The position numbers and the translations under genes are program-made. The notes below the pieces were generated by a model. That model ran no database searches, was not told the origin of the DNA, and was given only the letters and a program-made list of their open reading frames with translations. From SYLG01 sp965226945 (GTDB lineage: Bacteria > Planctomycetota > Planctomycetia > Gemmatales > Gemmataceae), in the NCBI GenBank assembly GCA_965226945.1, contig OZ245717.1:4898001-4962000 (forward strand): a stretch of 64,000 nucleotides of DNA, written 5' to 3'. This document shows, piece by piece, positions 54,957-63,349 of this stretch. Positions within the stretch are counted from its first letter, which is position 1, and each line of letters opens with the position of its first letter.

Positions 54957-57389
54957 ATGTCCCCCGCCGCGATTTGCGCCCTGGCGTTGAGTGTTGGTTA
55001 CACCGATCCCCCTTCCTTCGACCGGGAAGTGTTGCCGGTGCTTTCCGACTTTTGCTTTCACTGCCATGGGCCCGATGCCAAGGCGCGCAAGGGAGACCTG
55101 AGGCTCGACGTGGCGAGCGACGCCTTGCGTAAAGAACAACCGGTGATCGTGCCGGGCAAGGCCAGCGAAAGCGAACTGATCCGCCGCATGGTGACCCATG
55201 AAGACCATGAGGTGATGCCGCCCAAGAAACTGGGAAAAAAGCCGACGGTCGTGCAAATCGATGCGCTCAAACGCTGGATCGATGCGGGCGCCCAATGGGG
55301 GAAGCACTGGTCGTTTGAGGCTCCCGTCCGATCCGCATTACCCTCCGTCAAACAGGAGAAGTGGATCCGTCAGCCTTTCGACCGCTTCATCTTGCAGCGC
55401 CTGGAAAAAGAGGGGATGGTTCCAAGCGCCGAGGCCAGCCGCGAGACCCTCATTCGCCGCCTCAAACTCGATTTGCTTGGCCTGCCCCCCGCGCCCGCGG
55501 AAATCGATGCGTTTCTAAACGATCTAAAACCGGACGCCTACGAACGCCTCGTCGAGCGTTATTTGAATTCGCCGCACTATGGCGAGCGGATGGCCTGGGA
55601 CTGGCTCGACGCGGCCCGCTACGCCGACTCCAATGGCTATCAAGGCGATTCGGAACGGACGATGTGGCCCTGGCGCGATTGGGTCGTGAAATCGTTCAAT
55701 CGCAATTTGCCGTTCGATCAATTCAGCATCTGGCAACTGGCGGGAGATCAGTTGCCCGGAGCCGACGAAGAGCAACGCCTCGCGACCGGCTTTTGCCGCA
55801 ATCACATGATCAATGGCGAAGGCGGCCGCATCCCGGAGGAAAATCGGATCGAATACATCTTCGATCAGGCCGAAACACTTGGCACCGTTTGGCTCGGACT
55901 GACCTTCAATTGCTGTCGCTGCCACGATCACAAGTTCGACCCGATCAGCAGCAAAGACTATTACAGCCTTTTCGCGTTTTTCAATCAAACGCAGGTCGAT
56001 GGAGGCGGCGGCAATCCGCAGACGCCTCCGGTGATGACAATCGCCACGCAGGCGCAGAAAGGTGAGCAAGCCAACCGCGACAAGGCGCTCAAGCAAGCCG
56101 CCGAAGTGGTGGAGCGCACGGAAAAAAGCCTGGTGGAAAAGAAGGTCGCGCAAACGCCGCACAAGGGGTTCGCGAAAAAACCGGCGAATCGCAGTGCTGG
56201 CGAGATCGACGAACTGATCAAGGCCTTGGCCAAGGATCAACCGCACTACGGCAAGGAACTCGAAGCGCTCAAGGCCGCCCGCAATGCACGAGACGAATGG
56301 GATCGTTCGCTTCCGCGCGTGATGGTCATGGAGGATATGCCGAAGCCGCGCAAAACCTTCTTTCTGGCCAAGGGCCAGTATGACCAGCCGACCACGGAAA
56401 TCAGCGCCGATGTGCCTCAGGCGCTGCCGCGCCTGTCCAAGTACGAGAAGGCCAACCGGCTCGGTCTGGCCAAATGGTTGTTCACCGCGGACAACCCGTT
56501 GACCGCGCGCGTGACGGTCAATCGTTTTTGGATGCAGTTCTTTGGCATCGGCCTGGTGAAGACGCCCGAGGACTTTGGGGTGCAGGGGGAGCGGCCCGTG
56601 CATCCGGAACTGCTCGACTGGCTGGCGGTCGACTTCCGCGAAAGCGGTTGGGATGTGAAGCGGCTGGTGCGCTCGATCGTGTTGAGTGCCACCTACCGGC
56701 AAAGTTCGCGCTTTGGGCGATATAGCGCCGAAAAAGATCCGGAAAATCGCCTGATGGCCCGCGGCCCGCGTTTTCGCTTGCCCTCCTGGATGCTCCGGGA
56801 TCAGGCGCTGGCGGCGTCGGGCCTTCTCGTTGAGAAAATGGGTGGGCCTCCCGTGCACCCCTATCAGCCTGCAGGCATCTGGGAGGAGGCGACCTTCGGC
56901 AACAAGAAGTATGCGCAGGATCATCAGGAAGCGCTTTATCGCCGGACGATTTACACGTTCTGGCGCCGGATTGTCGGTCCGACCATGATCTTCGACAATG
57001 CGGCGCGCCAGGTTTGTACGGTCAAGGTGTTCCGGACCAACACGCCGCTGCAAGCCTTGCTGACGCTCAACGACCCGGGCCAGATCGAAGCGGCCCGACA
57101 TCTGGCGCAGGTGGTGCTGAAGTCGGGCGCCGCGGGCGATCCTGAGCGGCTTGGCGCCATGCATCGCCGCGTTCTGGGCCGCTTTCCAGAAAAAGCGGAG
57201 CTTGAGATCCTCGGTCAGTCGTTGAATAAGGCCCGAAGCAAATACCAGGGCCAAATCGCCGAGGCGGAAAAACTCCTCGCCGTGGGCGAATCGAAGCGCG
57301 ATGGCGCGATCGCTCCTGGGGAGCATGCCGCGTGGACGTCGGTCGCGATGGTGCTTTTCAATCTCGATGAAACCTTGACCAAGGAGTGA
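54957..57389 (+). CDS. Planctomycete cytochrome-c/DUF1549/DUF1553 protein, second copy
   Basis: About 810 residues from ATG 54957 (TTG 54906 in frame is an alternative). MSPAAICALALSVGYTD may be a short signal. A PSCyt1 domain carries C33-FH-C36-H37 and GDLRLDVASDALRKEQPVIV. DUF1549 follows (about 130-340) with FNCCRCHDHKFDPISSKDYY, giving a second CxxCH. A charged helical linker (about 365-430) replaces the discoidin-like insert found in the 12 kb homologue. DUF1553 (about 490-760) includes ANRLGLAKWLFTADNPLTAR and FRTNTPLQALLTLNDPGQIE. Cytochrome and oxidoreductase roles have been guessed for the family without proof. The DUF1501 gene starts 3 bases after the stop. Confidence 0.9.
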   Translation: MSPAAICALALSVGYTDPPSFDREVLPVLSDFCFHCHGPDAKARKGDLRLDVASDALRKEQPVIVPGKASESELIRRMVTHEDHEVMPPKKLGKKPTVVQIDALKRWIDAGAQWGKHWSFEAPVRSALPSVKQEKWIRQPFDRFILQRLEKEGMVPSAEASRETLIRRLKLDLLGLPPAPAEIDAFLNDLKPDAYERLVERYLNSPHYGERMAWDWLDAARYADSNGYQGDSERTMWPWRDWVVKSFNRNLPFDQFSIWQLAGDQLPGADEEQRLATGFCRNHMINGEGGRIPEENRIEYIFDQAETLGTVWLGLTFNCCRCHDHKFDPISSKDYYSLFAFFNQTQVDGGGGNPQTPPVMTIATQAQKGEQANRDKALKQAAEVVERTEKSLVEKKVAQTPHKGFAKKPANRSAGEIDELIKALAKDQPHYGKELEALKAARNARDEWDRSLPRVMVMEDMPKPRKTFFLAKGQYDQPTTEISADVPQALPRLSKYEKANRLGLAKWLFTADNPLTARVTVNRFWMQFFGIGLVKTPEDFGVQGERPVHPELLDWLAVDFRESGWDVKRLVRSIVLSATYRQSSRFGRYSAEKDPENRLMARGPRFRLPSWMLRDQALAASGLLVEKMGGPPVHPYQPAGIWEEATFGNKKYAQDHQEALYRRTIYTFWRRIVGPTMIFDNAARQVCTVKVFRTNTPLQALLTLNDPGQIEAARHLAQVVLKSGAAGDPERLGAMHRRVLGRFPEKAELEILGQSLNKARSKYQGQIAEAEKLLAVGESKRDGAIAPGEHAAWTSVAMVLFNLDETLTKE

Positions 57390-57392
57390 CCC

Positions 57393-58880
57393 ATGAATGC
57401 TGCTGGATTGCTACCCTGGTCGAATCAGGGCCTGAACCCAATCACCCGCCGCGACTTGTTGGGAAAAGGGTCGCTGGGGCTGGGGGTGACGGCACTGGCT
57501 TCGCTATTGGGCAAGGAACAGGTCAGGGGGGCCGAGAACGCGACCATGAGGGCTCCGGGCGGCTTGCCCGGTTTTCCTCAAACTGCGCCCAAAGCAAAAA
57601 AAATCATTTACCTGTTTCAAAATGGCGGGCCGACCCATGTCGACCTGTTCGACTTCAAACCTAAGCTCAAGGAACTGCACGGCAAACCGGTCCCGCCGTC
57701 GTTTGTTGAGGGCAAGCGCTTTTCCACGATGTCGGCCGGCGTCAAAGGGAAATTGATGCTGGGGCCAGTCGAGCCGTTTCATCGTCGCGGCCAATCGGGA
57801 GCTTGGGTCAGCGACTTTTTGCCTCATACGGCGCGCATCGCCGATCAGCTTTGCTTTGTCAAAAGCCTGCACACCGACGCGGTCAACCATGCCCCCGCGA
57901 TTTCGTTGATGCTCTCGGGCGGTCAGCTTCCCGGCAGACCCACGATGGGGGCCTGGCTCAACTACGGTCTTGGCCACGAAACCGAGGAGTTGCCCTCGTT
58001 CTGTGTGATGACCTCGGTGAGCAAGGGAACCTCGTGTGGCCAGATCTTCTACGACTTTTACTGGGCCTCGGGCTTTTTGCCTTCGCGCTTTCAAGGAGTG
58101 AAGTTGCGCAACGGCAGCGAGCCGGTGCTCTATCTCAGTGATCCTCCAGGAATGAGCCGCGACTTTCGTCGTTCGCAACTTACGGATATTGCGCGGCTGA
58201 ACTCGATTCGCCACGACGCGGTGCAAGACCCGGAGATCGCCACGCGCATCAGTCAGTATGAAATGGCGTTCAAGATGCAGGCGAGCGTGCCGGAGCTGGC
58301 CGACCTGGCCAGCGAGCCCAAGCATGTTCTCGACATGTACGGTCCCGATGTGCTCGAGCCGGGATCGTTTGCGCGCAACTGCCTCATGGCCAGGCGCCTC
58401 ATCGAACGGGGCGTGCGTTTCGTGCAATTGATGCATGCCGGCTGGGATCAGCACAATAGCATCACGACCGAGCTTTACACCCAGTGCAAGGACACCGATC
58501 AGGCCTCGGCGGCGCTCGTCATGGATCTCAAACAGCGCGGCCTACTCGATGACACCCTCGTCATTTGGGGCGGCGAGTTTGGGCGAACGCCATTCATCCA
58601 AAATGACATCAACAACCGCAAGATTTGGGGCCGCGATCATCACCCTTATGCGTTCACCTCGTGGATGGCGGGTGGGGGCATCAGGCCGGGCATTTCCTAT
58701 GGGGAATCGGACGAATTGGGCATGAATGTCGTGCGCGATCCGGTGCATGTCCACGATTTCCAGGCGACGATCATGGATCGCGCTGGCATCGATCACGAGC
58801 GCTTGACTTTCCGCTTTCAAGGCCGCGATTTCCGCCTGACCGATGTCCATGGCAAGGTGATCAAGGAGATCCTTCTCTGA
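57393..58880 (+). CDS. DUF1501 protein, second copy, Tat-exported
   Basis: 495 residues; AAGGAG lies 6 bases before ATG 57393, inside the end of the previous gene. A twin-arginine signal is present, ITRRDLLGKGSLGLGVTALA. Body motifs match the alkaline-phosphatase-like clan: KIIYLFQNGGPTHVDLFDFK, VKSLHTDAVNHAPAISLMLS, LVIWGGEFGRTPFIQN, GRDHHPYAFTSWM and VHDFQATIMDRAGIDHERL. It is clearly paralogous to the protein at 15.4 kb (shared QYEMAFKMQ, NCLMARRLIERGVRF). Works presumably with the preceding cytochrome-type protein. Confidence 0.9.
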   Translation: MNAAGLLPWSNQGLNPITRRDLLGKGSLGLGVTALASLLGKEQVRGAENATMRAPGGLPGFPQTAPKAKKIIYLFQNGGPTHVDLFDFKPKLKELHGKPVPPSFVEGKRFSTMSAGVKGKLMLGPVEPFHRRGQSGAWVSDFLPHTARIADQLCFVKSLHTDAVNHAPAISLMLSGGQLPGRPTMGAWLNYGLGHETEELPSFCVMTSVSKGTSCGQIFYDFYWASGFLPSRFQGVKLRNGSEPVLYLSDPPGMSRDFRRSQLTDIARLNSIRHDAVQDPEIATRISQYEMAFKMQASVPELADLASEPKHVLDMYGPDVLEPGSFARNCLMARRLIERGVRFVQLMHAGWDQHNSITTELYTQCKDTDQASAALVMDLKQRGLLDDTLVIWGGEFGRTPFIQNDINNRKIWGRDHHPYAFTSWMAGGGIRPGISYGESDELGMNVVRDPVHVHDFQATIMDRAGIDHERLTFRFQGRDFRLTDVHGKVIKEILL

Positions 58881-58964
58881 TCCCGCGGGCCGTTTGAGTT
58901 CGTTTCCCATGTCTCCCCTTCGTTGAACCCTTTCTTGACGCAGCTCTCGTAGGAATTCGAAATC

Positions 58965-60056
58965 ATGATCTCGTTACTGGCTGGCCCCGTCATGTTCATG
59001 GTCTTGTGTCAGGCGCCTGCGGCGAAGACCGAGAAGATTTACGATGTGAAGGAATGGGGCGTCGAAGGGCGCGGCTGGCAGGAAGCAGAGAGAACCCGTT
59101 ATTTTGACCGGTTTCCGGCGAAAGCCGAAAAGATGGTGCCCAAGGCGGTTTGGGATTTGAGCCGAGACAGTGCGGGGATGATGGCGCGTTTTTCCACCGA
59201 CGCCAAGACGATCAAGGTGAAATACAAATTGATGTCGGCAGCTTTGAGCATGCCGCACATGCCGGCGACGGGCAAGAGCGGTTTGGACCTTTATGCTCGC
59301 GACGACGCGGGGAAGTGGCGCTGGTTGGCGGTCACTATGCCGACAGCACAGATGGTCGAAGCCGATTTGCCGGGCAGTCCTCAAGGCGTGCGAGAATTCG
59401 CGCTCTATTTGCCACTTTATAACGGTGTCGAAACGCTTCAGGTCACCCTTCCCGCGAGTGCGCAATTCACGCCGCTGCCGCCACGCAAGGAAAAGGCGCT
59501 ATTGTTTTATGGCACGTCGATCACGCATGGCGCCTGCGCCTCGCGGCCGGGCATGGTGCATACGGCCATCCTCGGCCGGCGGCTGGACATGCCGGTGATC
59601 AACCTGGGCTTCAGCGGCAACGGCAGGATGGATCCGGGCGTGGGCGAATGGTTGGCAAAGGAAGATCCGGCCGTCTATGTCATCGATTGCTTGCCCAATA
59701 TGGGCCCCAAGGATGTCACCGAACGCACCGTGCCTTTGGTGAAAGCGCTACGCAAGGCGCATCCCGATACGCCGATTATTCTTGTGGAAGATCGTGTTTT
59801 CACGAACGCCTGGGCCAATCCGGCCAAGAAAAAGTTTCACGAACAAAATCATGCGGCGCTGAAAAAAGAGTTTGAGAAACTCAAGGCTGATGGCGTCAGC
59901 AAGCTCTTTTACATCGCGGGGGACCGTCTCCTTGGCGATGACAGCGAAGGCGCGACCGACGCCTCGCACCCCAACGACCTGGGCTTTATGCGCCAGGCCG
60001 ATGCCTTTGAACCGGTGATTCGCGAAGCGCTTAACAAGCCAGCGAAGGCGAGGTAA
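58965..60056 (+). CDS. GxDLY / SGNH (GDSL-like) esterase
   Basis: 363 residues with a hydrophobic start (ISLLAGPVMFMVLCQA). The N-terminal beta domain contains the GxDLY motif (KSGLDLYARDDAGKW). The C-terminal SGNH hydrolase has block I FYGTSITHGACA with nucleophile Ser185, block II-III INLGFSGNGRMD and block V DASHPNDLGF with the catalytic Asp/His. Likely an exported carbohydrate esterase (deacetylase-type), which fits a locus for polysaccharide use; the acyl substrate is not known. Located 84 bases after the DUF1501 gene, and the next gene begins 2 bases after its stop. Confidence 0.87.
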   Translation: MISLLAGPVMFMVLCQAPAAKTEKIYDVKEWGVEGRGWQEAERTRYFDRFPAKAEKMVPKAVWDLSRDSAGMMARFSTDAKTIKVKYKLMSAALSMPHMPATGKSGLDLYARDDAGKWRWLAVTMPTAQMVEADLPGSPQGVREFALYLPLYNGVETLQVTLPASAQFTPLPPRKEKALLFYGTSITHGACASRPGMVHTAILGRRLDMPVINLGFSGNGRMDPGVGEWLAKEDPAVYVIDCLPNMGPKDVTERTVPLVKALRKAHPDTPIILVEDRVFTNAWANPAKKKFHEQNHAALKKEFEKLKADGVSKLFYIAGDRLLGDDSEGATDASHPNDLGFMRQADAFEPVIREALNKPAKAR

Positions 60057-60058
60057 CC

Positions 60059-61696
60059 ATGACCGCTTTGCAACCAACGAGCGCAGTCCTCGGCTTCGCC
60101 ATGCTCTTCCTGCTCGGGCCAACTCAGGTTCTCTTCGATCAGAACGAAAGCAAACCGGTCACGAAGATCACCGGTCGCATCGTCGATGCCGAAACCAAGG
60201 CGCTGATTCCGGCACGCTTGGAGATCCGCTCCGTAGCCGGAAAGGCTTATTTCGCCAAGTCGGCCGATCCCAAGCGCCCCGCCATCGCCTATAGCAAGAA
60301 GGCGGCCAAAAGCAGCTTTGAGGAACATGTGACCTTGGAGGCCACCGAGTTCACGGCAGAACTGCCCGCGGGCAAATACCTCTTTCGGGCGCAGCGGGGC
60401 AAGGAATTTCTGATTGCCGAAAAATCGGTGGAAATCGGCAGCGAGTCCGCGCCCATCGTGCTCGAGTTGAAACGCTGGGTCGACATGCCCGCCCTCGGCT
60501 GGTACTCAGGCGATGTCCATGGTCATCGTCCCTTTGCGGACGTGCTCAACCTTGCCATGGCCGAGGATGTGCACGCATCCTTCCCCTTGTCGAACTGGGT
60601 CACCAAGGCCGAGGCTGGTTTGAATTCGGGCAATCTGATCCGCCCTGCGCTTCCTGCGACAAGCAAGATCGTTTTTGTCGACGAAAGGCATTTTGTCCAC
60701 CCCTGGAACGCGGAATTTGAAATCTTCACCGTCAAGGGAAAAGGCCATACCCTGGGGGCGATTTTGGGTATCGGCATGAGGGACATTGGCGATCCGGTCG
60801 CGCTGCCCCTGGCTCCCTTTGTTCAGTCGGTGCGCTCACAAGGCGGCTTGCTTGACCTCGAGAAGCACTCGTGGCCCTGGTCGTATGCGATTGCCGCGAC
60901 GCACAAAGTCGATCTGATCGAACTGGCGAACAACCATGTCTGGCAGACGCCGTTTGCGTTTGGAAACTGGACGATCGAGGAAACCGCCCCCTACATGAAT
61001 CTTGAACGGACCGCCGAAGGGCTGACCGAGTGGGGCTGGATCGATTTCGGTTTTCAGACCTGGTACGCGATGCTCAATTGCGGCCTGAAGATCATGCCGA
61101 GCGCTGGCACGGGATCCGGCGTGCATCCCGTGCCGCACGGTTTTGGCAGGGTGTATGCGAAAATCGAGGGGAAGTTGACTCTCGAATCGTGGTTGGCGGC
61201 ACTCAAGGTGGGCAAGAGTTTTGTCACCACCGGACCGCTATTGCGCGTTGAGATCGACGTCAAACCGAGCGGCGAAACCTTCACCGGACCTTTCTTGAAG
61301 CCGCTGGCTTTGCGAGGCATCATTCACAGCACCCAGCCGATCGACCGGGTCGAAATCATCCACAACGGCCGCGTGGAAAAAAGAATCAAGCACGAAGGCT
61401 GCCCCCGCGACAAGGGGGGATTTGACACGGTCTTTCAGGCCACGCTGGAGCCTAAAAATTCAGGCTGGTACGCCGTGAGGGTGTTTGAAGCCGACCCTCA
61501 GGCACGCGTCCGCTTTGCGCACACCGCGCCCTGGTTTGTCGAAGTCGCGGGCAAACCGCTCAAGCCGGGCACCCAGCAGCTCAACCACATCCTCAAAACA
61601 ATCGACCGAGAAATCGCGCGCAACAAAGAAGTGCTGAGTAAGGACGCGTTGGCTGAATTCGAAGAGGCAAAAAAGTTCTATCAGGGATTGAGGTGA
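60059..61696 (+). CDS. CehA/McbA-type metallohydrolase (PHP-like)
   Basis: 545 residues. A signal segment VLGFAMLFLLGPTQV is followed by a carboxypeptidase-regulatory-like beta domain (about 30-135: VTKITGRIVDAETKALIPAR, AELPAGKYLFRAQRGKEFLI) and then a PHP-like catalytic domain whose first metal motif is WYSGDVHGHRPFAD. Further conserved parts: LANNHVWQTPFAFGNW and LKIMPSAGTGSGVHPVPHGF. Related enzymes act on carbaryl or phosphoesters, but planctomycete members are uncharacterised. Last gene of the four-gene operon; a hairpin overlapping its 3' end terminates it. Confidence 0.82.
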   Translation: MTALQPTSAVLGFAMLFLLGPTQVLFDQNESKPVTKITGRIVDAETKALIPARLEIRSVAGKAYFAKSADPKRPAIAYSKKAAKSSFEEHVTLEATEFTAELPAGKYLFRAQRGKEFLIAEKSVEIGSESAPIVLELKRWVDMPALGWYSGDVHGHRPFADVLNLAMAEDVHASFPLSNWVTKAEAGLNSGNLIRPALPATSKIVFVDERHFVHPWNAEFEIFTVKGKGHTLGAILGIGMRDIGDPVALPLAPFVQSVRSQGGLLDLEKHSWPWSYAIAATHKVDLIELANNHVWQTPFAFGNWTIEETAPYMNLERTAEGLTEWGWIDFGFQTWYAMLNCGLKIMPSAGTGSGVHPVPHGFGRVYAKIEGKLTLESWLAALKVGKSFVTTGPLLRVEIDVKPSGETFTGPFLKPLALRGIIHSTQPIDRVEIIHNGRVEKRIKHEGCPRDKGGFDTVFQATLEPKNSGWYAVRVFEADPQARVRFAHTAPWFVEVAGKPLKPGTQQLNHILKTIDREIARNKEVLSKDALAEFEEAKKFYQGLR

Positions 61697-61717
61697 TTGC
61701 ATCACGTCAATCCCTGA
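61681..61717. terminator. Bidirectional terminator hairpin overlapping the metallohydrolase stop
   Basis: tcagggattga pairs with tcaatccctga and an inner gtgat/atcac continues the stem past a G-G mismatch, loop tgc. It separates convergent genes (metallohydrolase and serA). Confidence 0.75.
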
Positions 61718-61726
61718 TCCGTTCGC

Positions 61727-63349
61727 TTAACCCAACCAGGCGGGGCGGACGCCCATCGCGGGCAGTTTCACAAGGCTGACGCTCGTGATCTTGGGATGCT
61801 CGAGCATCTTGGCGACGGCCGCTTCGGGCGGCACGGAATCGAGGTTCAAGATGCCGATTGCTTCGCCCCCCTGGGCTTTGCGGCCGACATTCATTCCCGC
61901 GATATTGACCCCATGTTCGCCCATGATGTTGCCGACGCGGCCGATGAGGCCGGGAACATCTTCATGCGAGAAGATGAGCAACACGCCATCGATTGGCACA
62001 TCGACCTTGAAGGCGCCGATCTGCACGATGCGCAGGTACTGATTGCCGAAGGTCGTCGCGGAAACCGTGTACGACTTCTGCTCGGTGTGGATCACCGCCT
62101 TGATCAGGGATTTGAAATCTCCCTTTTGGGTGTTGGATTGCTCGATGATCTCGATGCCGCGCTCGCCGGCGAGCACGCGGGCATTGACGATGTTCACCGA
62201 TTCGAGGTGATTCTCGAGCATGCCGGCCGAGAAGGCCGAAGTGATGAGCCGGGTCGGCTTGGCCGCCAGTTCGCCCCGGAAATGGATCTCCACCTTGCGG
62301 ATGGTGCCGCGCGCCATCTGGGTGGCGAGCATGCCCATGCGGCGAGCGAGATCGATCCAGGGGCCGACTTCTTCGAGTTCGGCCTTATCCAGCGCGACCA
62401 TGTTGACCGCGTAGCGGATCTGGCCGCGGGTGAGGTAATCGACGAGCAGTTGCGCCGATTCCTGCGCGACGAGCAGTTGCGCCTCGACCGTCGCGGCGCC
62501 CAGGTGCGGGGTCATGACGACGTTGGGACAACTCAAGAACGGGTGGCCGGCAGGCACGGGCTCTTCCACGAACACATCGAAAGCGGCGCCGGCGAGATGA
62601 CCCGATTTGAGCGCCTCGGCGACCGCTTCTTCGTTGTAGATGCCGCCGCGAGCACAGTTGATGACCCGGGCTCCCTTGGGCAGAAGGGCCAGACGGCGCT
62701 GATCGAGAAGATTGGTCGTCTCGGGAGTTAGCGGCGTGTGCACCGTGATGAAGTCGCATTGAGGCAGGAGATCGTCGACCTGAGTCGCGAAGGCGATTCC
62801 CAGTTGCCCCAGTGCGGTTGGCGAAAGCACCGGATCGAAGCCGACGACCTTCATTCCCAGGCCAAGCGACGCCCGGCGCGCGACTTCGCGGCCGATACGG
62901 CCAAGGCCGATCACCCCGAGGGTCTTGCCGGTAAGCTGCGAGCCCAAGAATTTCCCCTTCTCCCACTTGCCCTGCTTCATGCTGGCGTCGGCGGCGGGGA
63001 TGAGCCGCGCCATCGACATGAGCATGCTCAGGGTGTGTTCAGCGGTGGAAATCGTATTGGCATCGGGAGTGTTCATCACGATGATGCCGCCGCGTGTCGC
63101 GGCCGACACATCGATGTTGTCGACGCCGACGCCGCCGCGCACGACTGCGCGCAGCTTGCCGGGCTGATCGAGCAGTTCGGCGGTTAACCGGGTGCCGGAG
63201 CGGACGATGCAGCCGTCGGCTTGCTGCAAGGCGGCCTTCAGTTCGGCTCCCTTGAGGCCGGGGCGATTGTCGATTTCGATGCCGGCGGCAACGAGGAGAT
63301 CCTGGCCCGGTTTTTCGAGCTTATCGCATATAAGTACGCGGGGTGGCAT
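61727..63349 (-). CDS. serA: D-3-phosphoglycerate dehydrogenase
   Basis: 540 residues of the long type. It oxidises 3-phosphoglycerate with NAD+ as the first step of serine synthesis. NAD-binding GKTLGVIGLGRIGREVARRA, active-site RGG in NCARGGIYNEEAV, Glu in VEEPVPAGHP and catalytic His in MTPHLGAATVEAQ. About residues 320-450 are the allosteric substrate-binding domain, and the end is an ACT domain (LLIFSHEDVPGLIGRVGNIM, EHGVNIAGMNVGRKAQGGEA). ACT domains usually confer serine feedback. Its ATG overlaps the stop of the upstream aminotransferase by one base (TAATG), so they are translationally coupled. Confidence 0.96.
   Translation of the reverse strand: MPPRVLICDKLEKPGQDLLVAAGIEIDNRPGLKGAELKAALQQADGCIVRSGTRLTAELLDQPGKLRAVVRGGVGVDNIDVSAATRGGIIVMNTPDANTISTAEHTLSMLMSMARLIPAADASMKQGKWEKGKFLGSQLTGKTLGVIGLGRIGREVARRASLGLGMKVVGFDPVLSPTALGQLGIAFATQVDDLLPQCDFITVHTPLTPETTNLLDQRRLALLPKGARVINCARGGIYNEEAVAEALKSGHLAGAAFDVFVEEPVPAGHPFLSCPNVVMTPHLGAATVEAQLLVAQESAQLLVDYLTRGQIRYAVNMVALDKAELEEVGPWIDLARRMGMLATQMARGTIRKVEIHFRGELAAKPTRLITSAFSAGMLENHLESVNIVNARVLAGERGIEIIEQSNTQKGDFKSLIKAVIHTEQKSYTVSATTFGNQYLRIVQIGAFKVDVPIDGVLLIFSHEDVPGLIGRVGNIMGEHGVNIAGMNVGRKAQGGEAIGILNLDSVPPEAAVAKMLEHPKITSVSLVKLPAMGVRPAWLG

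Noticed and set aside
55524..57326. 600-codon minus-strand open frame opposite the second DUF1549/DUF1553 gene
   Set aside because: No recognisable domain; Arg/Leu/His-rich composition typical of antisense frames in this base composition.
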